Assembly: GCA_043424675.1 (NCBI GenBank)
Contig: JBHWPB010000037.1
Span: 1-6,531, forward strand
Length of the DNA: 6,531 bases
Reading direction: 5' to 3'
Source: JBHWPB01 sp043424675
GTDB taxonomy: Bacteria; Bacillota; Bacilli; Lactobacillales; Carnobacteriaceae_A
Below, piece after piece: positions 1 through 5,094 of the stretch. The notes beneath the pieces are model-generated. The model had not been told where the DNA came from, made no database searches, and was given only the letters and a program-made list of their open reading frames with translations. A program made the translations under genes and the position numbers. Positions within the stretch are counted from its first letter, which is position 1, and each line of letters opens with the position of its first letter.

Positions 1-19
1 GGTGTAGTATCCTTCAGCG

Positions 20-283
20 GTGTACAAAGATCTATTGATGACAGTCTCCAGCCTGTTTTCAGACATTATGAATAACAATTTGAATAAAATTATGAAATTC
101 TTAAGTTCATTTGCGCTTATCCTCTCTGGTGCAAGTCTTGTAGGCCAACTATGGGGAATTAACGCTGGAGGTATCTTCTTAGAGGATAATGAATATGGTG
201 CAATTATTGTATTCACTATAGCTTTCTTGGCATCTTTTGCCATCTATCTCTACATCAGAAGTAAAGACTTTTTTGATGACTGA
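20..283 (+). CDS. CorA-family divalent cation transporter, C-terminal fragment (truncated, possibly a pseudogene)
   Basis: The 87 residues match the C-terminal membrane part of CorA/ZntB-type Mg2+, Co2+ or Zn2+ channels. An amphipathic stretch ending in NNNLNKIMKFL (18-28) leads into a first membrane helix (about 28-46). The family GxN motif follows as GIN (46-48) rather than the usual GMN, then a short acidic outer loop with GGI, a second helix (about 60-79) and a charged tail RSKDFFDD. Full-length CorA proteins are about 300 residues; the N-terminal cytoplasmic domain is missing. The GTG at 20 has no Shine-Dalgarno sequence, and the similarity appears to start slightly upstream (Ser-Ala at 14-19), yet an in-frame TAG lies at 5-7. 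I therefore read it as the tail of a frameshifted or rearranged gene, or as an end-of-contig artefact, not as a genuine small gene. It ends in tandem stops (TGA TAA, 281-286). The family call is firm; the substrate is unknown. Confidence 0.7.
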   Translation: MYKDLLMTVSSLFSDIMNNNLNKIMKFLSSFALILSGASLVGQLWGINAGGIFLEDNEYGAIIVFTIAFLASFAIYLYIRSKDFFDD

Positions 284-319
284 TAAAAAATTTGCAAACG
301 AACATATTTAAAAATTAAA

Positions 320-353
320 ATCACCAGAGGGATCGGACCATCCATCTGGTGAT
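320..353 (-). terminator. Rho-independent terminator of ald, between convergent genes
   Basis: A perfect 9-bp stem (320-328 with 345-353, ATCACCAGA/TCTGGTGAT) is followed, after one G-A mismatch, by four more pairs (330-333 with 340-343) and a 6-nt loop. On the - strand the hairpin starts about 38 nt after the ald stop codon and is followed by a U-rich run (319 downward: TTTAATTTTTAAA). On the + strand the trailing sequence is a weaker ATATTTAG, so it may also end the CorA transcript, but less efficiently. Confidence 0.8.
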
Positions 354-391
354 ATTTAGTATTGAGGGCTATAGTAAAGGGTTAACTTGAA

Positions 392-1510
392 TTACATTAA
401 ACTGACTGGATCTACATAATCGTATCCTAAGTCTTCAGCAACTGGTTTGTAAGTTACTTTCCCTTTGTAAGTATTAATTCCTAAAGCAAACAATGGATCA
501 GCTTTAGCATACTCTTCTACACCACGATTAGCGATGTTTAGAGCATAGTTCACTGTGTTCACTGCTAATGTTTGTGAAGCTGTATTCGGTACAGCACCCG
601 GCATGTTAGCTACTCCGTAGTATACAATACCATTTTCACGAATGACTGGGTCACTATGTGTGGTCGGTTCATCGTAACCTTCAAAGTTACCCCCTTGGTC
701 GATCGCAGGGTCTACAATAACTCCTCCTGGTTCGAAATCTTTAAGCATTTCTTGTGTCACTAATTTTGGAGCTTTACGTCCTGGAATTAGTACGGCACCA
801 ACGAGAATATCTGACTCTTTAACCGCATTATGTACTGTTCCTGAGTTAGAAGCGATCGTTTTGAGACGAGCGTGTCCGAACTGATTCTCTAGTTCACGAC
901 GACGGCGCGCATCCAATTCCAGAACTCTGACGTCCATTCCGAGTCCTAACAGGATTTCTGCCGCGTGAGTTCCTACGTTTCCTCCACCGATGATAGATGC
1001 CACACCGGCTTCAGTTCCTGGTACTCCACCTGGTACAATTCCTTTTCCGCCTTCAGTTTTCTGGAGGTAGTGACCACCAATTTGTCCAGCCATTGCTCCC
1101 GCAACTTCAGACATAGGTTCTAATAAAGGAAGAGAACCGTCAGCACGTTCAATTGTTTCATAGGCGACAGCAGTTACCCCTTCGTCTACTAATGCTTTGG
1201 TCACTTCTTCTTCGTTAGATAGGTGAAGATATGTAAAGAGGATAAGTCCCTCGCGGAAATATTCAAATTCTGATGGTTGAGGTTCTTTAACCTTAACAAT
1301 CATCTCTGCTCTTTCCCACACTTCAGCAGCACTCTCAACGATTTCAGCACCTAACGCTTCGTAATCTTGATCTGGGAATGTAGAACCTTCCCCAGCCCCT
1401 GCTTCCACAAGCAGTTCGTGCCCAGCGTTAGCTAAAACCCCCGCACTAACCGGATCTAAAGCAACACGATTCTCATTGTCCTTGACTTCCTTTGGTAAAC
1501 CGATAATCAT
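392..1510 (-). CDS. ald: Alanine dehydrogenase
   Basis: This 372-residue protein, the usual family length, catalyses NAD-dependent interconversion of L-alanine with pyruvate plus ammonia in the cytoplasm, normally as a hexamer. Known catalytic and substrate residues are in place: Arg15, Lys75 and His96, plus the Asp of VDPAIDQGG at about 271. The Rossmann nucleotide-binding loop is IIGGGNVG (173-180). The family's GGVPG (161-165) and GVANMPGAVP motifs are also present. The acidic residue ending the second Rossmann strand is Glu198 (VLELD), where many homologues have Asp. I chose the ATG at 1510-1508, not the upstream ATG at 1561, because it gives the canonical N-terminus MIIGLPKEVK and has AAAGGGG 10 nt before it. 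It is monocistronic, with its own promoter upstream and a terminator downstream. A role in using alanine as carbon and nitrogen source, or in redox balance, is inference. Confidence 0.96.
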   Translation of the reverse strand: MIIGLPKEVKDNENRVALDPVSAGVLANAGHELLVEAGAGEGSTFPDQDYEALGAEIVESAAEVWERAEMIVKVKEPQPSEFEYFREGLILFTYLHLSNEEEVTKALVDEGVTAVAYETIERADGSLPLLEPMSEVAGAMAGQIGGHYLQKTEGGKGIVPGGVPGTEAGVASIIGGGNVGTHAAEILLGLGMDVRVLELDARRRRELENQFGHARLKTIASNSGTVHNAVKESDILVGAVLIPGRKAPKLVTQEMLKDFEPGGVIVDPAIDQGGNFEGYDEPTTHSDPVIRENGIVYYGVANMPGAVPNTASQTLAVNTVNYALNIANRGVEEYAKADPLFALGINTYKGKVTYKPVAEDLGYDYVDPVSLM

Positions 1511-1520
1511 AAAATGTAAA

Positions 1521-1528
1521 CCCCTTTC
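1521..1528 (-). promoter_or_regulatory. ald: Ribosome-binding site deciding the ald start
   Basis: On the - strand AAAGGGG lies 10 nt before the ATG at 1510-1508. The in-frame ATG further upstream at 1561 has no such site and would add 17 residues absent from the family. Confidence 0.75.
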
Positions 1529-1577
1529 TGAGTTTATACCCATTTTCCATATGTGGCACACATAGTAACAATGAACG

Positions 1578-1588
1578 ATATATATATA
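1578..1588. repeat. Short AT dinucleotide run in the ald leader
   Basis: An 11-bp run of alternating A and T lies about 70 nt upstream of the ald start, inside the predicted untranslated leader and directly beside the two GTAAGCG repeats. It is short and could be chance in AT-rich DNA. It could in principle change length by slippage. Confidence 0.4.
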
Positions 1589-1589
1589 G

Positions 1590-1610
1590 CGCTTACGAAA
1601 AACGCTTACA
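1590..1610 (-). repeat. Tandem GTAAGCG direct repeats (partial cre-like half-sites)
   Basis: On the - strand two copies of GTAAGCG lie 13 nt apart start to start (1609-1603 and 1596-1590). Each resembles the left half of a catabolite-responsive element (TGTAAGCG), but the right half fits poorly, with two mismatches each to the 15-base consensus. The same heptamer is the core of the full match at 1764-1778, so three copies occur upstream of ald. They may be weak CcpA sites or sites for another regulator. Confidence 0.4.
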
Positions 1611-1615
1611 TTCTC

Positions 1616-1639
1616 CTACAATGCGTACCCGCTTTGTAG
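1616..1639 (-). promoter_or_regulatory. Hairpin or operator dyad in the ald leader
   Basis: The arms CTACAA (1616-1621) and TTGTAG (1634-1639) pair perfectly. After a T-T mismatch, GCG and CGC add three more pairs around a 4-nt loop. The arm at 1635-1639 can instead pair with CTACA at 1644-1648 across a 4-nt loop, so two structures exclude each other. The element begins near the predicted ald transcription start and could be an operator or an RNA structure; function is inferred only from symmetry. Confidence 0.4.
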
Positions 1640-1654
1640 TTTCCTACATCTCTT

Positions 1655-1682
1655 ATTCTAGAACATTCTGAAATAATTTCAA
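1655..1682 (-). promoter_or_regulatory. ald: Probable sigma-A promoter of ald
   Basis: On the - strand TTGAAA (1682-1677) and TAGAAT (1660-1655) each match the -35 and -10 consensus at five of six positions and are 16 nt apart. Transcription would start near 1648, giving an untranslated leader of about 138 nt. A CodY-like core (TTTCAGAA) lies in the spacer. Confidence 0.55.
1662..1676 (-). promoter_or_regulatory. Possible CodY-like box in the ald promoter spacer
   Basis: TTATTTCAGAATGTT matches the CodY consensus AATTTTCWGAAAATT at 10 of 15 positions, including the central TTTCAGAA. CodY senses branched-chain amino acids and GTP in low-GC Gram-positives. Five mismatches make this weak; its position between -35 and -10 would suit repression. 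Confidence 0.25.
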
Positions 1683-1763
1683 GTCATATCCTTTTATATT
1701 TATTTAAAGTTTTAGTTTTGAACTCTCTTAAAGTTTTTTATAGCGAACAATACTTGATAAATA

Positions 1764-1778
1764 AGTATCCGCTTACAA
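1764..1778 (-). promoter_or_regulatory. Catabolite-responsive element (cre), CcpA binding site
   Basis: TTGTAAGCGGATACT on the - strand fits all constrained positions of the cre consensus WTGNAANCGNWNNCW. It lies about 80 nt upstream of the predicted ald -35 box. A second possible -35 (TTGACT, 1785-1780) lies just before it, with only a poor -10 (TATTTA, 1763-1758), so the site could also sit in the spacer of an alternative ald promoter. CcpA control is inferred from the motif. Confidence 0.55.
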
Positions 1779-1838
1779 CAGTCAACCTTCATAAGTTATA
1801 GAATTTTGTTAAGACACTTTGCTTTCCTTAATTTCAGA

Positions 1839-1866
1839 TTGTTTTTCATACAAACTATGTTATACT
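1839..1866 (+). promoter_or_regulatory. Candidate + strand extended -10 promoter
   Basis: TTGTTT (1839-1844) and TATACT (1861-1866) are 16 nt apart, and the -10 is preceded by the TGn extension (1858-1860). Transcription would begin near 1873, heading into the terminator hairpin at 1926-1967. No gene on the + strand lies downstream to explain it. Confidence 0.4.
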
Positions 1867-1872
1867 TAGAAG

Positions 1873-1967
1873 TTATGTGAATAATAATACCTTGTCTCTT
1901 CATCTTTATTTATAGATTTTTCATCAAAAAACACTTCATTTTTTCGAGCAACAATGAAGTGTTTTTT
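1873..1967 (+). ncRNA. Candidate small RNA (promoter plus terminator, no reading frame)
   Basis: About 95 nt lie between the predicted start of the extended -10 promoter and the end of the T run of the hairpin at 1926-1967. I see no ribosome-binding site or open frame; the only early ATG is followed at once by TGA. The unit resembles a short non-coding transcript, but it matches no RNA family I recognise, and the hairpin is already accounted for as the terminator of the operon on the other strand. Confidence 0.25.
1926..1967 (-). terminator. Terminator of the liv operon (bidirectional hairpin)
   Basis: Fifteen bases at 1926-1940 pair perfectly with 1953-1967 around a 12-nt loop. The core is CACTTCATT/AATGAAGTG, flanked by AAAAAA/TTTTTT. 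Read on the - strand it starts about 26 nt after the stop codon of the CBS-ACT gene and ends in a run of six U. The symmetry gives a T run on the + strand too, so it could stop transcripts from both directions. Confidence 0.85.
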
Positions 1968-1992
1968 AAATTATTCAGATATATTCTGTGTT

Positions 1993-2625
1993 CTAAATTT
2001 CTCTTACTTTATATCCTAAAGACTCAATGACATTACGTGTTCTTTCTCCACTGGAATCTCTGGTTTGAACAGTGATTTCGATTTTACTGTCGGGACGATT
2101 GACAAAAATGTGAGTGATACTAATTTCATTATCAGCTAAAGCTTTCGTAATGTCAGCAATAACCCCTACTCGATCCTCTTCCACTTCAACAATGAAACGT
2201 CCGCCCGCTCCTTCATAGCCCGTCAGCTCGATAAGAGCTCTAAAAATGTCTTTATGAGTCATTATGCCAATGATATTCTCATCTTCATTCAACACAGGGA
2301 GAACAGTGATATCTCTATCAATCATGATCGTTGCTGCTTCCTCAATTAAAACATCCGGTGTCACCGTATAAACATCTCTAATCATCAACTCTTCTACAAG
2401 AACACGATCAAAAAGATAATTCATTTCATAAATGCTCAAACTGCTTACTTTTGAGGGTGAACTTTCAGCGATGACTTCTTCCGTCACAAGTCCAACAAAT
2501 TTTCCGTTTTCTACAACAGGTATCCTATGGAAGTTATTCTTCTCCATGATATCGACTGCATCGGTGACTTTTGTTTCAGGCGGTACCGTCACCACATCTT
2601 TTGTCATAAAATGTTCTACGTTCAT
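1993..2625 (-). CDS. CBS-CBS-ACT domain protein (AcuB-like), last gene of the liv operon
   Basis: This 210-residue soluble protein has two CBS domains (about 3-56 and 79-134) joined by a linker containing SLSIYEMNYL (63-71), then a C-terminal ACT domain (about 142-210). CBS pairs usually bind adenine nucleotides and ACT domains usually bind amino acids. The ribose-contact T-x-x-D motif is intact in the second CBS domain (Thr123/Asp126) but is T-E-E-V (48-51) in the first, so a single nucleotide site is likely. Such proteins are often labelled acetoin-utilisation protein AcuB; nothing here points to acetoin. It starts 3 nt after the livF stop, and its AGGAGG (2638-2633) is encoded in the last Gly codons of livF, so translation is probably coupled. 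A sensory role for branched-chain amino acid uptake or metabolism is inference from this position. Confidence 0.9.
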   Translation of the reverse strand: MNVEHFMTKDVVTVPPETKVTDAVDIMEKNNFHRIPVVENGKFVGLVTEEVIAESSPSKVSSLSIYEMNYLFDRVLVEELMIRDVYTVTPDVLIEEAATIMIDRDITVLPVLNEDENIIGIMTHKDIFRALIELTGYEGAGGRFIVEVEEDRVGVIADITKALADNEISITHIFVNRPDSKIEITVQTRDSSGERTRNVIESLGYKVREI

Positions 2626-2628
2626 TTT

Positions 2629-3333
2629 TTATCCTCCTAAGTAAGCTTTCTGGATTTCATCGCTACCCAATAGTTCTTTCCCACTGCCTTCAGCAACAAT
2701 TTTTCCAGTTTCGATCACATAACCGCGGTCAGAGATTTCCAGTGCGACATTCGCATTTTGTTCTACTAACAGTATAGTCGTTCCTCTCTCATTGATTTCT
2801 TCGATAATGTTGAATATTTCTTTAATAAAGAGAGGAGCTAATCCCATAGAAGGTTCGTCAAGCAAAAGTAACTCAGGATTCGATAATAAGGCACGCCCCA
2901 TAGCTAACATCTGCTGTTCTCCCCCGGATAGTGTCTGAGCGTCTTGGTCTTTTCTTTCTGCTAAAATGGGGAAACTTTTGAAAACTCGTTCAACGTCTTT
3001 TTGGACTTGGTCAGAATCTTTTCTCAAAAATGCACCCATGTCTAAATTCTCCATGACAGTCATTCCATTAAAAACATGGCGACCTTCGGGCACTTGTGAA
3101 ATTCCTTGAGAAACGATATCTCTTGTGGACTGAGTATGGATGGGCTGCCCTTTATACAATATTTCGCCCTCTGTGGGATCTTTAAGGGCAGAAATTGTGT
3201 TCAAAATGGTTGTTTTACCCGCTCCATTCGCTCCTATCAAAGAAACTATTTCTCCTTCTTGGACATTGAAAGAAACACCTTTGATAGCTTGAATGACACC
3301 GTAATGGACATTTAAATTTTTCACTTCTAACAT
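2629..3333 (-). CDS. livF: Branched-chain amino acid ABC transporter, ATP-binding protein LivF
   Basis: This 234-residue cytoplasmic ATPase subunit drives uptake of leucine, isoleucine and valine together with LivG. It has Walker A GANGAGKTT (34-42), the Q-loop Gln80 followed by the LivF-typical VPEGRHVF (81-88), the signature LSGGEQQ (135-141) and Walker B LLLLDEP (155-161). The H-loop position is Gln in LLVEQN, as is usual for LivF proteins, rather than His. Lacking the extra insertions of LivG, and having LSGGE instead of LPYGD, it is clearly LivF. The ATG directly follows the livG stop (TAGATG), with AGGTGG about 7 nt upstream, and its end carries the ribosome-binding site of the CBS-ACT gene. 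Confidence 0.95.
   Translation of the reverse strand: MLEVKNLNVHYGVIQAIKGVSFNVQEGEIVSLIGANGAGKTTILNTISALKDPTEGEILYKGQPIHTQSTRDIVSQGISQVPEGRHVFNGMTVMENLDMGAFLRKDSDQVQKDVERVFKSFPILAERKDQDAQTLSGGEQQMLAMGRALLSNPELLLLDEPSMGLAPLFIKEIFNIIEEINERGTTILLVEQNANVALEISDRGYVIETGKIVAEGSGKELLGSDEIQKAYLGG
2633..2638 (-). promoter_or_regulatory. Ribosome-binding site of the CBS-ACT gene inside livF
   Basis: AGGAGG sits 7 nt before the ATG at 2625-2623 and overlaps the terminal glycine codons of livF, upstream of its TAA. Ribosomes finishing livF can restart at once. Confidence 0.8.
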
Positions 3334-4107
3334 CTACTCACCACCTAAATATGCACGAATAACATGTTCGTTTTCTTGAATTTCTTTTGGTGTTCCTTCA
3401 GCAATTTTTTTCCCGTACTCTAATACGTAAATACGTTCTGCGATATTCATTATAACATTCATATCGTGTTCTATGAGCACAATAGAGATGTCGTAGTTAT
3501 CGTGAACCTGATAGATGAGCTCTGTCAACTCTTTACTTTCGCTTGAGTTCATTCCTGCTGCCGGTTCATCTAAAAACAGGAGTTTAGGATTTGTAGCTAG
3601 AGCTCTGACAATTTCTAATTTACGCTGATCCCCATAAGGCAAATTCGCCGCTTTATGATCATATACTTCTTGTAAATTAAAGAACTCTAGTAGCTCCATC
3701 GCATGGTCCGTCATATCATCTTCGGACTGATAAAAATTACCAGAACGAAACAAGGTTTGAAAAGTACCTGAACTCTCATCGTTATGCATACCAATCCGAA
3801 CATTATCTAAGACACTGAGTTCTTTAAATAAACGAATGTTTTGGAAGGTTCGGCCTATTCCAAGTTTGCCAATTTCATGGGTTTTCTTTCCATTTAAGAG
3901 GTGAGTTTCTCCGTCTACGGTGAATTCAATGGTGCCTTCACTTGGTTCGTAGACCCCTGTCAACAAGTTGAAAAGGGTAGTTTTACCCGCACCATTTGGC
4001 CCGATTAACCCTACAAGTTCATTCTCTTTTATTTCCATGTCTACATCGGAAACGGCGGTTAACCCCCCAAAGTTCTTAGTTAATTCATCAATTTTTAACA
4101 AACTCAT
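3334..4107 (-). CDS. livG: Branched-chain amino acid ABC transporter, ATP-binding protein LivG
   Basis: This 257-residue ATPase pairs with LivF to power the LivH-LivM permease. It has Walker A GPNGAGKTT (36-44), Q-loop Gln89 in GRTFQNIRLF, the LivG-type signature LPYGDQRKLE (156-165) in place of canonical LSGGQ, Walker B LLFLDEPAAGM (176-186) and the H-loop His214 (LIEHD). The C-terminus IRAYLGGE is typical. I set the start at the ATG 4107-4105: it gives the standard N-terminus MSLLKIDELTKNFGG and has a perfect AGGAGG 6 nt before it. An upstream in-frame ATG at 4182 would add 25 residues that only reread livM in another frame. One base separates the livM stop from this start. Confidence 0.95.
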   Translation of the reverse strand: MSLLKIDELTKNFGGLTAVSDVDMEIKENELVGLIGPNGAGKTTLFNLLTGVYEPSEGTIEFTVDGETHLLNGKKTHEIGKLGIGRTFQNIRLFKELSVLDNVRIGMHNDESSGTFQTLFRSGNFYQSEDDMTDHAMELLEFFNLQEVYDHKAANLPYGDQRKLEIVRALATNPKLLFLDEPAAGMNSSESKELTELIYQVHDNYDISIVLIEHDMNVIMNIAERIYVLEYGKKIAEGTPKEIQENEHVIRAYLGGE

Positions 4108-4108
4108 C

Positions 4109-5086
4109 TCAAACCTCCTCACTTTCTGAAGCGCCTCTAGGATCGGAGTTTCTATTGAAGATAGAACTCCATTTGAACTCATAGTTACCCAATAATCCTG
4201 AAGGCTTGAAAATCATGATGAGGATGAGCACAAGAGCGTATATAATCATGCGCCATGCTCCAAATTGTTGGAGATATAGGTTGATAAGTCCCAGAACGAT
4301 TGCCGCAAACACGCTTCCTGTAAGACTTCCTATTCCACCGAAGACGACGATGATTAAGATATCAATCGAGCGGTCGAAGGTAAACTGACCTGGGTTGATC
4401 ACTCCAAGATAAGAAGCATGGACAGATCCTGCTACTGCTGCCGCCATAGCACCCATCACAAAAGCACGTACTTTTAAGCGCGTCGTGTTCAATCCTAAGG
4501 AAGAAGCTGCAATTTCATCTTCACGTACAGCAATTGTTGCACGTCCGTGACTACTGTTAACGTAGTTTGCAATCACTAAAACGACTAATACCATAAAGAT
4601 ATAAGCAAGACGCCAGTCCATGTTATTAATTGGAATTCCACTTAAACCGGCTGCTCCGTTAGTTAAATCAGGCATATTTAAAATAGCCACGCGGATAATC
4701 TCTCCTACTCCAAGAGTAGCAATCGCAAGATAGTCTCCTTTTAGCCTTAGGATTGGATAACCGATTAAAAATGCGATGATACCGGTTATGATTACACCGA
4801 CGACTACACTAAGCAATAATCCGCCGAGTCCCGGCATCTGACGAGTGATAATTCCTGTTGCGTAGGCGCCAATTGCCATGAAGCCTGCATGACCTAATGA
4901 AAGCTGGCCTGAAAAACCTACAATCAAGTTTAAGCCGACTGCAAGCATGATATTGATAAAAATTGTAATCAGCGTCTGTTGGTAAACTGCTGAAATCAGA
5001 CCCGTACTTACGCCTATTTGCAAAAGAACAAATAAAATAGTAATAGTAACGATCCATGCGATATTTGATTTATTTAATCTTCTCAT
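4109..5086 (-). CDS. livM: Branched-chain amino acid ABC transporter, permease LivM
   Basis: This 325-residue integral membrane protein is one half of the translocation channel. Several hydrophobic segments follow a short basic N-terminus (MRRLNKSN). Family motifs are GFSGQLSLGHAGFMAIGAY (57-75), the GLSGIP region (147-152), the EAA-like cytoplasmic loop contacting the ATPases (EDEIAASSLGLNT, about 189-201), FGGIGSLTGSV (249-259) and the C-terminal FKPSGLLG (293-300). The tail after residue 300 is hydrophilic and ends in ESEEV. The start has AGGTGG 4 nt upstream, which overlaps the livH stop region; 8 nt separate the genes. The final Glu-Glu-Val codons supply the AGGAGG for livG. Confidence 0.95.
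   Translation of the reverse strand: MRRLNKSNIAWIVTITILFVLLQIGVSTGLISAVYQQTLITIFINIMLAVGLNLIVGFSGQLSLGHAGFMAIGAYATGIITRQMPGLGGLLLSVVVGVIITGIIAFLIGYPILRLKGDYLAIATLGVGEIIRVAILNMPDLTNGAAGLSGIPINNMDWRLAYIFMVLVVLVIANYVNSSHGRATIAVREDEIAASSLGLNTTRLKVRAFVMGAMAAAVAGSVHASYLGVINPGQFTFDRSIDILIIVVFGGIGSLTGSVFAAIVLGLINLYLQQFGAWRMIIYALVLILIMIFKPSGLLGNYEFKWSSIFNRNSDPRGASESEEV
4114..4119 (-). promoter_or_regulatory. livG: Ribosome-binding site of livG inside livM
   Basis: AGGAGG formed by the last glutamate codons of livM lies 6 nt before the ATG at 4107-4105. It fixes the livG start and implies translational coupling of permease and ATPase. Confidence 0.85.
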
Positions 5087-5094
5087 CTTCCCAC

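Noticed and set aside
1511..1561. N-terminal extension of ald from the ATG at 1561
   Set aside because: The extra 17 residues are absent from the family, and the inner ATG has a good ribosome-binding site and the canonical N-terminus.
1704..1737. TTAAAGTTTT repeated at 1704-1713 and 1728-1737
   Set aside because: The repeat is exact and 24 nt apart, but low-complexity A/T sequence in an AT-rich spacer makes chance likely; no known regulator motif fits.
1511..1992. Riboswitch, T-box, tRNA or CRISPR in the long gap
   Set aside because: I found no T-box sequence, no tRNA cloverleaf and no regular repeat-spacer pattern; only promoter-like, cre-like and hairpin elements are supportable.
4108..4182. 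N-terminal extension of livG overlapping livM
   Set aside because: It is livM sequence read in another frame; the ATG at 4107 has AGGAGG at 6 nt and the standard start of LivG.
4809..5057. Open frame of 82 codons on the - strand inside livM
   Set aside because: It lies wholly within livM in another frame and its translation resembles no protein; likewise the + strand frames at 2432-2644, 3106-3315, 4206-4388 and 5963-6166 are shadows of the liv genes.
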